Assembly (NCBI RefSeq): GCF_040371945.1
Contig: NZ_BAABWS010000001.1
Span: 1,550,001 to 1,614,000 of the forward strand
Reading direction: 5' to 3'
DNA length: 64,000 bases
Source of the DNA: Litorivita sp040371945
GTDB taxonomy: Bacteria; Pseudomonadota; Alphaproteobacteria; Rhodobacterales; Rhodobacteraceae
Below the pieces are notes generated by a model that worked only from the letters and a program-made list of their open reading frames with translations, searched no databases and was not told the DNA's origin. The translations under genes and the position numbers were made by a program. Each line of letters begins with the position of its first letter. Positions within the stretch are counted from its first letter, which is position 1. Positions 43,615 through 52,748 of the stretch are shown piece by piece.

Positions 43615-44598
43615 TTGACCAATGTATTGGTAACAGGCGGCGCGGGCTATATCGGCTCGCACGCCTGTAAAGCGTTGCGCGCGGCGGGCTATACCCCCGT
43701 CACCTTCGACAACCTCGTAACCGGTTGGGAAGACGCGGTAAAATTTGGCCCCTTCGAAAAGGGCGACCTGTTGGACCGCGCCCGCATTGACGAGGTGTTT
43801 GCCAAATACAAACCTGTCGCCGTGATGCATTTTGCCGCGCTGAGCCAAGTCGGCGAGAGCATGCAAGTGCCAGGGAAATACTGGCTCAACAATGTGATGG
43901 GTTCGCTCAACCTGATCGAGGCCACGGTGGCGGCGGGCTGTGAAAACTTTGTTTTTTCATCCACTTGCGCCACCTACGGCGACCAAGACAACGTGGTGCT
44001 CGACGAAAACTCGGCTCAATATCCGATCAACGCCTATGGCGCGTCCAAACGTGCAATCGAAGACATTTTGCGCGATTTCGAGGCCTCCAACGGCCTCAAC
44101 CATGTGATTTTCCGCTACTTCAACGTCGCGGGCGCCGACCCCGAGGCCGAGGTGGGCGAGCATCACCAACCCGAAACACATCTGATCCCGCTGATGCTGG
44201 ACGCGATCGACGGCAAGCGCGATGCGCTGACGATTTTCGGCACGGATTACGAGACGCCGGATGGCACCTGTATCCGCGACTATGTGCATGTGTGCGATCT
44301 GGTCGATGCGCATGTCTTGGGGCTCAAGTGGCTACAGGACGACAAAGGCAGCCGCGTGTTCAACCTTGGCACCGGATCGGGGTTTTCGGTGCGCGAGGTG
44401 ATCGACCATTCGCGCGCGGTGACCAACCGCGCCGTCCCCTATAACGAGGGCGACCGCCGCGCGGGCGATTGCACAAAACTGGTGTCGGGATCGACCCGCG
44501 CCGAACAGGAATTGGGTTGGAAACCCGCCCGCTCGACCCTGCAGACAATGATCTCTGACGCATGGAAGTGGCATCAGACTGGACATTACGACAAATAA
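43615..44598 (+). CDS. galE: UDP-glucose 4-epimerase
   Basis: Interconverts UDP-glucose and UDP-galactose; its product is the substrate of Glf. NAD-binding motif VLVTGGAGYIGSHACKAL at the N-terminus, catalytic SSTCATYG and YxxxK in YGASKRAIE, and the family tail GTGSGFSVREVI with GDRRAGDCTKL. 327 residues, start TTG at 43615 with AAGGGA upstream. The end of galE almost abuts the next glycosyltransferase gene. Confidence 0.96.
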   Translation: MTNVLVTGGAGYIGSHACKALRAAGYTPVTFDNLVTGWEDAVKFGPFEKGDLLDRARIDEVFAKYKPVAVMHFAALSQVGESMQVPGKYWLNNVMGSLNLIEATVAAGCENFVFSSTCATYGDQDNVVLDENSAQYPINAYGASKRAIEDILRDFEASNGLNHVIFRYFNVAGADPEAEVGEHHQPETHLIPLMLDAIDGKRDALTIFGTDYETPDGTCIRDYVHVCDLVDAHVLGLKWLQDDKGSRVFNLGTGSGFSVREVIDHSRAVTNRAVPYNEGDRRAGDCTKLVSGSTRAEQELGWKPARSTLQTMISDAWKWHQTGHYDK

Positions 44599-44614
44599 CC
44601 CCCTTCCTGCGCGT

Positions 44615-45838
44615 GTGTTGGACATCACCCGACTGGTCAGTCGGGCCGGAGAGGTTTTGACCGGCGTTGATCGGGTAGAGCTGGCCTATCTGCGAAGGTT
44701 TATCACGCTGCGCGATGCGCCGGTTTTCGCCCTCTCGCGCACGGCTTTCGGCTATATAATGTTGGATTTTGCGGGCTGCGAGGCGATCCTCGCCCGCATC
44801 GAGGGACAGGCTGAATGGGGCGAGGCAGATCGCCTGTCGCGCATGGCGCGGGGGATATCGGTGATGCAAAAACGCGCGCAAACGGACCTGCGCCGCATGG
44901 CCCTGGCGCGTTGTCGCCCCTATGGATTGCAAAAAATGCTGGCCAGCCGCCTGCCACGCGGCGCGCAATATTTCAACACCGGCCATTCGAACCTCACCGA
45001 CCGGACGCTGCACGGATTGCGCCATGGTCCCGAGGCCGAAATCAACGTGCTGATTCATGATGCGATCCCGCTGGATTACCCGCAATATACCCGCCCCGAG
45101 GCCGTGCCGCGCTTTGCCGCGATGCTGCGCCGTGTGGGGGCCTATGCGGACCGCGTGATCTACAACTCCGAAGACACGCGCAGGCGGGTCGAGGCCTATC
45201 TGGATGCGGCGGGCGCGCCGCCTTGTGTCGTCGCACATCTGGGCGTCACCCCTGCCGCGCCATCGCCTCTCCCCAGCGATCTGGCGCGCTATACCCGCCC
45301 CGATGCCGCGCCGTTTTTTGTCATCCTAGGCACCATCGAGCCGCGCAAGAACCACGCCTTGTTGCTCGACATCTGGGATCGGATGGCGCTTGACGCACCG
45401 GACGCGCCGCTGCCGCATTTGCTGATCTGCGGCAAACGGGGATGGCAGAACGAGGCGGTCTTTGCGCGATTGGACGCGCTGCGAGATGACAGCCCCCTGC
45501 GTGAACTTCCTAATCTCACCGACGGTCAGATCACCACGCTCCTCACACATGCGCGCGCCCTGCTGTTTCCCAGCTTCGCCGAAGGCTACGGCTTGCCCGC
45601 TGTCGAAGCGGCGCGCTTGGGATGCCCTGTGGTGGCCTCTGATCTGCCCGTTTTCCAAGAAGTCTTGGGCGCATTACCCGTTTACGCAGAGGTAAATGAC
45701 AGTTATCTATGGCAAAAGATTATAATTGATCTTGCCACAAACGAGCAGGCCACAGGCACAACAGACAAAGGCATACCTTTGCAATTTACCGCGCCTGATT
45801 GGGACAGTCATTTCAATGCCGTCTTAAGGATGGCGTGA
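44615..45838 (+). CDS. Family 4 (GT-B fold) glycosyltransferase
   Basis: 407 residues. The C-terminal donor domain is clear: FFVILGTIEPRKNHALLLDIW, LLICGKRGWQNE, LPNLTDGQITTLLTHARALLFPSFAEGYGLPAVEAARLGCPVVASDLPVFQEV. The N-terminal part starts LDITRLVSRAGEVLTGVDRVELAYL, a pattern seen in roseobacter GT4 enzymes. A GTG at 44615 is the annotated start, but the typical N-terminus may begin a few codons earlier, overlapping galE. Sugar specificity unknown. Confidence 0.85.
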   Translation: MLDITRLVSRAGEVLTGVDRVELAYLRRFITLRDAPVFALSRTAFGYIMLDFAGCEAILARIEGQAEWGEADRLSRMARGISVMQKRAQTDLRRMALARCRPYGLQKMLASRLPRGAQYFNTGHSNLTDRTLHGLRHGPEAEINVLIHDAIPLDYPQYTRPEAVPRFAAMLRRVGAYADRVIYNSEDTRRRVEAYLDAAGAPPCVVAHLGVTPAAPSPLPSDLARYTRPDAAPFFVILGTIEPRKNHALLLDIWDRMALDAPDAPLPHLLICGKRGWQNEAVFARLDALRDDSPLRELPNLTDGQITTLLTHARALLFPSFAEGYGLPAVEAARLGCPVVASDLPVFQEVLGALPVYAEVNDSYLWQKIIIDLATNEQATGTTDKGIPLQFTAPDWDSHFNAVLRMA

Positions 45839-45890
45839 TATCGCGTCCTGGACCTGCGAAATCATTCAGGCAGGGTGAGGGGAAACGGTT

Positions 45891-46901
45891 TTGGGTGCAC
45901 TGCAATCCTATCGGCTCAGGGTTCAGCGTCGGCGCTGGCGCTTGCGTGCGTTTCGCAAGCGGCGCGAATTGCAATCCATTGCCGACCGCACCAAAAGCGT
46001 CCGCCGCGGCGATATCCTTGTCTTTTCGACCCTGCGCAACGAACGTGTGCGCCTGCCGTATTTCTTGAAATACTACCGCGATATCGGCGTGAACCACTTC
46101 TTCTTTGTCGATAACGGCAGCAACGATGGCTCTGCCGAATATCTTGCCGATCAACCCGATGTATCGCTTTGGTATACCGAAGCCGGATATAAACGCGCGC
46201 GCTTTGGCGTGGATTGGCTCAACTGGCTACAGATGCGTTATGCCGACGGGCATTGGGCCTTGGTCGTCGATCCCGACGAATTTTTGGTCTATCCGTTTTG
46301 CGACACGCGCCCGCTTCGTGCGCTGACCGACTGGCTCGATGCCTCATCGATCAAAAGCTTTTCGGCGATGCTGCTGGATATGTATCCCAAGGGCCGCATC
46401 GACGCCGAACCTTACCAAGCCGGCCAAGACCCGCTGGAGATCGCCAATTGGTTCGACAGCGGCAACTACACGATCACCAAGAACAAGCGCTTCGGCAATC
46501 TGTGGATACAGGGCGGGCCGCGCCAGAGGGTGTTTTTCCCCGACAAACCCGCCAAGGCGCCCGCGCTCAATAAGATTCCCCTCGTCAAATGGGACCGCAA
46601 ATACGCCTATGTCAGCTCGACTCATATGCTTTTGCCGCGCGGCCTCAATCTCGTGTATGACGAATGGGGCGGCGAGAAAGCCAGCGGCGTCTTGCTGCAT
46701 ACCAAATTCCTCGACACGTTCACCGCCAAAGCGGCCGAAGAGTTGGAGCGCAAGCAACACTATGCCGCCTCGGTCGAATATAAGGCCTATGCCGAGACGC
46801 TCGAGGAAAACCCCGAACTTTGGTGTAAATGGTCCGAGAAATACATTAACTGGCGACAGCTCGAAATCCTCGGGCTGATGTCAAAGGGCAATTGGGCCTA
46901 A
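45891..46901 (+). CDS. Glycosyltransferase of the GT2-like PF13704 group
   Basis: 336 residues. Basic N-terminal stretch (RLRVQRRRWRLRAFRKRREL), then the family core ILVFSTLRNERVRLPYFLKYYRDIGVNHFFFVDNGSNDGS, and the acceptor/metal site HWALVVDPDEFLVYPF with DxD-like DPDE. The rest (WIQGGPRQRVFFPDK, STHMLLPRG) is typical of this group, which is often found with sulfotransferases in roseobacters. Start TTG with AGGGGAA upstream. Next gene starts 15 bases later. Confidence 0.82.
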   Translation: MGALQSYRLRVQRRRWRLRAFRKRRELQSIADRTKSVRRGDILVFSTLRNERVRLPYFLKYYRDIGVNHFFFVDNGSNDGSAEYLADQPDVSLWYTEAGYKRARFGVDWLNWLQMRYADGHWALVVDPDEFLVYPFCDTRPLRALTDWLDASSIKSFSAMLLDMYPKGRIDAEPYQAGQDPLEIANWFDSGNYTITKNKRFGNLWIQGGPRQRVFFPDKPAKAPALNKIPLVKWDRKYAYVSSTHMLLPRGLNLVYDEWGGEKASGVLLHTKFLDTFTAKAAEELERKQHYAASVEYKAYAETLEENPELWCKWSEKYINWRQLEILGLMSKGNWA

Positions 46902-46916
46902 AGGAGAGAAACGCGG

Positions 46917-48614
46917 GTGAGCGTTGGAATTGTCATGTTGGTGCACACGGCACTGGCGCGGGCCGAGCAAGTGGCCCGTCATTGGGCGGCTGCGGGCTGT
47001 CCGGTGGTGATCCACGTCGACAAGACCGTGCCGCGCAAAACCTATAACGCTTTTGCCGCCTCTCTGGGCGATTTGCCCGATGTGAAATTTTGCCAAAGGC
47101 ACCGGTGTGAATGGGGCACCTGGGGCATTGTGGCGGGGTCGCAATCGGCCGCCGAACTGATGCTCGAAAGCTTTCCCGACGTGCGCCATGTCTATCTGGC
47201 CTCCGGCTCTTGCCTGCCGCTGCGCCCCGTGCAGGAACTGATCGACTATCTCGACAGCCGCCCGCGCACCGATTTCATCGAAAGCGCCACCACGGCAGAT
47301 GTGCCTTGGACGGTCGGCGGCTTGGACAAAGAGCGCTTTACCATGCGCTTTCCCTTCTCTTGGAAAAAACATCGCTATCTCTTTGACCGCTATGTGCTGT
47401 TGCAGCGCCGGATCGGCTTCAAACGCCGCATTCCCAACGGTATCGTCCCCCATATGGGCAGCCAGTGGTGGTGCCTGACGCGGCAGACCTTGTCAGCGAT
47501 TTTGGAAGACCCCGAACGCGAAACCTATGACCGCTATTTCGCCAAGGTCTGGATCCCCGACGAGAGCTATTTCCAAACTCTGGCGCGGCAATATTCCACC
47601 AATATCGAAAGCCGCTCGCTGACGCTGAGCAAATTCGATTTCCAAGGCAAGCCGCATATCTTTTATGACGACCACCTGCAGCTTTTGCGCCGCTCCGATT
47701 GCTTTGTGGCGCGCAAAATCTGGCCCCATGCGGACCGGCTCTACGAGGCTTTTCTGACCGATGAAGCCGGCGCGATGAAGCGCACAGAGCCGAACCCCGG
47801 CAAGATCGACCGCATTTTCGCCAAAGCCGTCGAGCGCCGCACCCGCGGGCGCCCAGGCCTCTTTATGCAAGGTCGCTGGCCCAATGAGGGTTGGGACAAC
47901 GGCATGACCTCGTCGAAATATTCGGTCTTTGAGGGGTTCTCGGACCTCTTTGAAGATTTCGAAGCATGGCTCGGCAAGGCCACCGGCGCGCGCGTTCACG
48001 GTCATCTTTATGGCCCCGAACGTGTCGAATACGGCGGCGGGCAAAGCGTGATCAACGGCGCGCTCAGCGACAGCGCCGCGATCCGCGACTACAACCCCAA
48101 AGCCTTCCTCACCAACCTGATCTGGAACACCCGAGGCGAGCGCCAGTGTTTTCAATTCGGCCCGCGCGACAGCCAGAAAATAAGCTGGCACGTGGCCAAA
48201 GACCCCAATGCGCAAATCAGCGTAATCACGGGCGCATGGGCCGTGCCCTTGTTCTTTTCCAACCAGAATTTTGCCGAAATCCGTGCCGAAGCGGCGCGGC
48301 TCCAACGGATAGAAAGCAAGCATCTCGATATCCTGCGCTCGCCCCATTCCAAGGCGCGCATTCGCATCTGGACCATGGCCGAATTTATCGAAGCCCCGAT
48401 GGAGCCGTTGCAAACCATCATCGACGAGATCGGCCCGAAGAACACCCGCCGCCTTGCCGAAGCGCCAAAGATGGTCGATCTGTCCGGCTTTGGGCAGTTC
48501 TTGCAAAACCTCAAGAACCAAGGGATGCATCCCTATCTCATGGGCGACTTCCCTGTTACCAATGATAAAAACCTCGCGCCGCGCAAGCCGCGCAAACCCT
48601 ATTTGGTGCAGTAA
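46917..48614 (+). CDS. Core-2/I-branching-type (GT14) glycosyltransferase with long C-terminal domain
   Basis: 565 residues. Residues ~1-250 match the beta-1,6-N-acetylglucosaminyltransferase fold of GT14: VGIVMLVHTALARAEQVARHW, VVIHVDKTVPRKTYNAF, ASGSCLPLRPVQELIDYL, GSQWWCLTRQTLSAIL and a WIPDESYFQTL acceptor block. Residues ~270-565 form a second region with patterns such as LYGPERVEYGGGQSVINGALSDSAAIRDYNPKAFL and WHVAKDPNAQISVITGAWAVPLF, which I know only as a domain of unknown function (DUF5927-like). The GTG start follows AAGGAGAG. It is followed by the sulfotransferase, six bases on. Confidence 0.85.
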   Translation: MSVGIVMLVHTALARAEQVARHWAAAGCPVVIHVDKTVPRKTYNAFAASLGDLPDVKFCQRHRCEWGTWGIVAGSQSAAELMLESFPDVRHVYLASGSCLPLRPVQELIDYLDSRPRTDFIESATTADVPWTVGGLDKERFTMRFPFSWKKHRYLFDRYVLLQRRIGFKRRIPNGIVPHMGSQWWCLTRQTLSAILEDPERETYDRYFAKVWIPDESYFQTLARQYSTNIESRSLTLSKFDFQGKPHIFYDDHLQLLRRSDCFVARKIWPHADRLYEAFLTDEAGAMKRTEPNPGKIDRIFAKAVERRTRGRPGLFMQGRWPNEGWDNGMTSSKYSVFEGFSDLFEDFEAWLGKATGARVHGHLYGPERVEYGGGQSVINGALSDSAAIRDYNPKAFLTNLIWNTRGERQCFQFGPRDSQKISWHVAKDPNAQISVITGAWAVPLFFSNQNFAEIRAEAARLQRIESKHLDILRSPHSKARIRIWTMAEFIEAPMEPLQTIIDEIGPKNTRRLAEAPKMVDLSGFGQFLQNLKNQGMHPYLMGDFPVTNDKNLAPRKPRKPYLVQ

Positions 48615-48620
48615 CCCGCG

Positions 48621-50069
48621 ATGACCGACCGTTTTGACTATTTCGTTGTCTTTGCCGAAATGCGCACCGGATCGAACTTTCTGGAGGCGAACCTCAATGC
48701 CTTCGGCGGCATCACCTGCCACGGCGAGGCCTTCAATCCGCATTTCATCGGCTACCCCAACGTCGACAATATTCTGGGCGTGACCCAAGCCATGCGCGAG
48801 GGCGATCCGGCCCGTCTGATCGAGACGATCAAAGCGCAAGAAGGGGTTTTGGGCGGCTTTCGCTTTTTCCACGACCACGACGCGCGCGCGATGGACATCG
48901 CCTTGGCCGATCCGCGCTGCGCCAAAATCATCCTGACCCGCAATCCGGTCGACAGCTATGTCAGCTGGAAAATCGCCCAAGCCACGGGGCAATGGAAGCT
49001 GACCGACGCGCGGCGGCGCAAGGACGGCAAGGCCGAGTTCGACCGCGACGAATTCGAACACCACCTCGCCAAGCTGCAAGGCTTTCAGGTCGCGCTGCTC
49101 AACACATTGCAATGCTCCGGCCAGACGGCGTTTTATGTCGCCTATGAGGATCTGCAAAGCGTCGAGGTGATGAACGGGCTGGCGAAATACCTTGGCGTGG
49201 ACGAGGCCTTGGACAGCCTCGACAAGAAGCTCAAGAAACAAAACCCGAGCCCGATTTCCGACAAGGTCGAGAACTTTGACGCAATGGAAGAGGCTCTGGC
49301 GCGGCTCGACACCTTCAATTTGACCCGCACCCCGAATTTCGAACCGCGCCGCGGACCTGTCGTGCCCTCCTATGTGGCCTGCGCGCAATCGCCTTTGCTC
49401 TACATGCCGGTGCGCGGCGGGCCGGAGGCCGAGGTCACGGCATGGATGGCGGCGCTCGACGGGGTGGGCGAGGACGAATTGCTCACCAAATTCAACCAAA
49501 AGGGCCTGCGCCAATGGAAGCGCGCCCATACGGGCCACCGCAGCTTCACCGTGCTTCGCCACCCTGCCGCGCGCGCGCATTGCGCCTTTTGCGCGCATAT
49601 CCTGTCTTCGGGCGCCGCGGCCTATTCGGATATCCGCAAGACCCTGCGCAAGCTATACAAGCTGCCGATCCCTGGCCAAGGGCCGGTCGAGAAGCCCGAC
49701 GACAGCTATGACCGGCGCGCGCACCGCGAGGCCTTTATCGCGTTTTTGGATTTTCTCAAGGCCAACCTCGCGGGCCAAACCGGCGTGCGCATCGACAGCA
49801 CATGGGCCAGCGCCGCCAATACGGTGCAGGGGCTTGGCACCTTTGCCTTTCCCGATTTCATTTTGCGCGAAGACGAGATGGAGGCCTATTTGCCCGCCAT
49901 CGCCCATCAGGTGGGCCGCAGCGACGCACCCGACCCAAGCGCCGCGCCGCAAGATGCACCCTTTACGCTTGGCGATATCTATGACGCCGAGATCGAGGCG
50001 CGTGTCGCCGATATCTACCAGCGCGATTATATGATGTTCGGGTTCGGGCCTTGGGGCGATCTTACATAA
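48621..50069 (+). CDS. Sulfotransferase with a second, degenerate sulfotransferase-like half (NodH-like)
   Basis: 482 residues. The N-terminal half has the PAPS-binding 5'-phosphosulfate loop VFAEMRTGSNFLEANL (residues 10-25) and the 3'-phosphate site IILTRNPVDSYVSWKIA (Arg107), as in Stf0/NodH enzymes. A second half (about 250-482) contains FTVLRHPAARAHCAFCAHIL (Arg313), resembling another 3'-phosphate site, but no matching first loop. It would transfer sulfate from PAPS to the glycan made by the preceding transferases, and cysQ in the same run would clear PAP. The last gene of the cluster on this strand. Confidence 0.85.
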   Translation: MTDRFDYFVVFAEMRTGSNFLEANLNAFGGITCHGEAFNPHFIGYPNVDNILGVTQAMREGDPARLIETIKAQEGVLGGFRFFHDHDARAMDIALADPRCAKIILTRNPVDSYVSWKIAQATGQWKLTDARRRKDGKAEFDRDEFEHHLAKLQGFQVALLNTLQCSGQTAFYVAYEDLQSVEVMNGLAKYLGVDEALDSLDKKLKKQNPSPISDKVENFDAMEEALARLDTFNLTRTPNFEPRRGPVVPSYVACAQSPLLYMPVRGGPEAEVTAWMAALDGVGEDELLTKFNQKGLRQWKRAHTGHRSFTVLRHPAARAHCAFCAHILSSGAAAYSDIRKTLRKLYKLPIPGQGPVEKPDDSYDRRAHREAFIAFLDFLKANLAGQTGVRIDSTWASAANTVQGLGTFAFPDFILREDEMEAYLPAIAHQVGRSDAPDPSAAPQDAPFTLGDIYDAEIEARVADIYQRDYMMFGFGPWGDLT

Positions 50070-50108
50070 GCCGCCCGCCCTGCGGCGCGCACAAGATGGC
50101 GCATGCGC

Positions 50109-50573
50109 TTACGCCGCTTGGACGGAGGGGCCTTCGGTCAGGATCGTGTAAAGCGTCGCAGCGTCGGTATTGGCGCGCAGCTTGGCGCAAACGCTCGCAT
50201 CACGCAACGTGCGCGACACCAAAGCCAAAGCCTTGAGATGCTCGACACCGGCGTCTTCGGGGGCAAAAAGCGCAAAGGCGATGTCCACCGGTTGCCGGTC
50301 AACCGCTTCGAAATCCACCGGTTTTTCAAGCAAGATAAACGCGCCGACAACCTCGCTCAGCCCGTCAATACGCGCATGGGGCAGCGCCACGCCGTTGCCC
50401 ACGCCCGTGGGGCCAAGGCTCTCGCGCTCTTGCAAGGCCTCGACGGCAAGCCCAGCCCGAATGCCATAAGCGGCAAAGGCGAGATCGCCAAAATCATGCA
50501 AAAGACGCTTCTTGCTTGAGGCAGCCGAGATAACCTTGACCGCCTCAGGCTTGAGGATCGTGGATAGTTCCAT
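50109..50573 (-). CDS. ptsN: PTS nitrogen regulatory IIA component PtsN
   Basis: 154 residues. The phosphorylation site is His66 in GVGNGVALPHARIDG, and LVALSKLL-like C-terminal helices are present (LKALALVSRTLRD). In alphaproteobacteria PtsN is the end of the PTS-Ntr chain and affects potassium and stringent-type responses. It lies 49 bases downstream of hpf on the same strand, the usual order. No rpoN occurs nearby. Confidence 0.94.
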   Translation of the reverse strand: MELSTILKPEAVKVISAASSKKRLLHDFGDLAFAAYGIRAGLAVEALQERESLGPTGVGNGVALPHARIDGLSEVVGAFILLEKPVDFEAVDRQPVDIAFALFAPEDAGVEHLKALALVSRTLRDASVCAKLRANTDAATLYTILTEGPSVQAA

Positions 50574-50621
50574 AGTCCGTATTTCGCTCCGACGGCTTAG
50601 GGGCGCATTGGCCCCGCCGCC

Positions 50622-51191
50622 TCAATTCTTGGGATCAATCCAACCGATATTGCCGTCATCACGGCGATATACCACGTTGATCCCTTCGCTGGTTTCATTA
50701 CGGAAGATAAGAACCGGAGCGTTCGCCAATTCCATCTGCATGACCGCTTCGCCGACTGACAACGAAGGGATCTTCGCTTCCATCTCGGCCACGATCATCG
50801 GTTGCAGGGTTTCGGGTTCCGATTCTTCATCCGCGTGATCTGAAGCGAGGATATACGAGGAACCCGCGAAAAGTTCAACTGGCTGCGCGCGGTGGGTGTG
50901 ATGGTCCTTCAACCGGCGCTTGTAGCGGCGCAACTGCTTTTCGAGCTTGGCGCAGCAGCTATCAAAAGCGGCATAAATCTCATGCTCATGCGCCTTTGCC
51001 TGTGCGGTCAATCCGGTGGACAAATGCACCGTCGCCTCGCATACAAATTCGCTCGCGCTTTTGGAGAAGATCACCTGTGCGTCAGTCGGACGCTCGGCAT
51101 ATTTCTTTACTGCATCGCCCAATTCGGATTGAACATGGGTTTGCAGCGCCTCGCCGATATCAATTTGTTTTCCACTGATTTGGTAGCGCAT
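50622..51191 (-). CDS. hpf: Long-form ribosome hibernation promoting factor
   Basis: 189 residues. N-terminal HPF domain (YQISGKQIDIGEALQTHVQSELGDAVKKYAERPTDAQVIF; KAHEHEIYAAFDSCCAKLEKQLRRYKRRLKDHH), then a linker and the C-terminal dimerisation domain (LSVGEAVMQMELANAPVLIFRNETSEGINVVYRRDDGNIGWIDP). The long form pairs 70S ribosomes into 100S dimers in starvation. The ATG at 51191 has AAAGGAG upstream; the longer open frame to 51248 is not used. Between lptB and hpf is a 259-base gap without rpoN. Confidence 0.95.
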   Translation of the reverse strand: MRYQISGKQIDIGEALQTHVQSELGDAVKKYAERPTDAQVIFSKSASEFVCEATVHLSTGLTAQAKAHEHEIYAAFDSCCAKLEKQLRRYKRRLKDHHTHRAQPVELFAGSSYILASDHADEESEPETLQPMIVAEMEAKIPSLSVGEAVMQMELANAPVLIFRNETSEGINVVYRRDDGNIGWIDPKN

Positions 51192-51450
51192 GTCGTCTCC
51201 TTTGCAAGTCGCACCGGTCGCACATCGGATTGCGCGCGTGAAGCGCACACGCCGAAGTCATTAGCTGCCGGTTGCTGGAATGAGACACCGTTTTTGCGTA
51301 GCCTTCACCGACCCTAACGAGAAGGCCGCACAGGAAAGCAGGGCAAGAAGCACGAATGTCATGGCTCTATTTGACGCCCGATCCCGCGATCTTGTCAATC
51401 CGTCTGGGCAAAAAGAATCTGCTCAACTAGGGCAATTATTTGCCGCGCGG

Positions 51451-52239
51451 TTAGGAGATTTTAAAGTTATCGCCCAAATAGACGCGGCGCACATTCTCGT
51501 TGCGCACCACCTCTTCGGGGGTGCCGGACATGAGCACCTTGCCATCATGCAAGATATAGGCGCGATCCACAATTTCGAGCGTCTCGCGCACATTATGGTC
51601 GGTGATCAGCACGCCAATACCGCGTTTTTTGAGGTCGGCGACCAAATGGCGGATATCGCCCACAGAGATCGGATCGACCCCAGCAAACGGTTCGTCCAAG
51701 AGAAGATATTTCGGATCGGCGGCAAGGCAGCGCGCGATTTCGACCCGACGCCGCTCGCCGCCCGACAAGGCCAGCGCGGGCGCGCGGCGCAGGTGTTCGA
51801 TCGAGAACTCCGACAAAAGCTCTTCGAGCCGCTCGCGCCGCTTATGCGGATCTTTGACGGCAATATCGAGAATCGCCCCGATATTGTCTTCGACGCTCAA
51901 CCCGCGAAACACCGACATTTCCTGCGGCAGATAGCCAATGCCCAGCTTCGCACGGCGATACATCGGCAATCCGGTCACATCGCGCCCGTCGATCATCACA
52001 TGACCGCCCTCGGGGTAGACCAATCCGGCAATCGAATAAAAGGTCGTGGTCTTGCCGCAGCCGTTCGGCCCGAGCAAGGCGACAACCTCGCCGCGCTGCA
52101 AATCAATGGTCACATCGCGGATAACCACACGTTTGTTATAGGACTTGCGCAGGTTGATAATGCGCAGCCCCGACGTGCCCTCGGTCACCGTCAATTGCGG
52201 CGCGTCGCTTTCACCCGCATCTTGGCCTGCGTCACTCAT
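51451..52239 (-). CDS. lptB: LPS export ABC ATPase LptB
   Basis: The cytosolic motor of the LptBFG complex that pulls LPS from the inner membrane. Walker A GPNGCGKTTT (residues 57-66), signature LSGGERRRVEIAR, Walker B KYLLLDEPFAGVDP and switch His in ITDHNVRETL. 262 residues with a ~22-residue N-terminal acidic extension. Follows lptA by three bases on the same strand. Confidence 0.97.
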   Translation of the reverse strand: MSDAGQDAGESDAPQLTVTEGTSGLRIINLRKSYNKRVVIRDVTIDLQRGEVVALLGPNGCGKTTTFYSIAGLVYPEGGHVMIDGRDVTGLPMYRRAKLGIGYLPQEMSVFRGLSVEDNIGAILDIAVKDPHKRRERLEELLSEFSIEHLRRAPALALSGGERRRVEIARCLAADPKYLLLDEPFAGVDPISVGDIRHLVADLKKRGIGVLITDHNVRETLEIVDRAYILHDGKVLMSGTPEEVVRNENVRRVYLGDNFKIS

Positions 52240-52242
52240 ACC

Positions 52243-52743
52243 TTACTTACCTTGCTTGAGAATCGTGCGCACGCGCCCGCCCATTTGCGCCGTGCCTTTT
52301 TCGAGATCCACGGTCATACGTTCGGCAGACATCACCGATGGCCCCTGCGCCAACAGGACGTCCCCCTCCATCACGATCACTTGCCCGTCGATATCATAGC
52401 GCGCGCTGCGGGCCTCGGCGGCATCCTCCCCCGATACAAGCGTCACGCCGCCAGTGGCCTCCAACCGCTCGATCCGTTCGTTCGCCTCGGCATAAACCAC
52501 CAAAACACGCGGCGCAGACAGGCGCATATCGCCCTGCCCGATCACCACATTGCCGGTGAACACCGCCGTGCCGTCGCTTTGGTTCACGGCCAGATTATCG
52601 GCAGAGACCTCGACAGGCGCGTCGCCTTGGCTGGCCATCGCGCCAAAGGCCACGCCCTGCGCGGCGGCAGAAGACGGCATATAAAAGCCCGCCCAAAGGC
52701 CAAGGCAAACCCATAGGGCATATGTGAATCTATGACGCGGCAA
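52243..52743 (-). CDS. lptA: LPS transport periplasmic protein LptA
   Basis: 166 residues with an N-terminal signal/anchor (FTYALWVCLGLWAGFYMPSSAAAQ) and an OstA-like jelly-roll core: VEVSADNLAVNQSDGTAVFTGNVVIGQGDMRLSAPRVLVVYAEANERIERLEATGGVTLVSGEDAAEARSARYDI. It forms the periplasmic bridge for LPS. Between lptC and lptB, the usual order. Confidence 0.92.
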   Translation of the reverse strand: MPRHRFTYALWVCLGLWAGFYMPSSAAAQGVAFGAMASQGDAPVEVSADNLAVNQSDGTAVFTGNVVIGQGDMRLSAPRVLVVYAEANERIERLEATGGVTLVSGEDAAEARSARYDIDGQVIVMEGDVLLAQGPSVMSAERMTVDLEKGTAQMGGRVRTILKQGK

Positions 52744-52748
52744 CGGCG

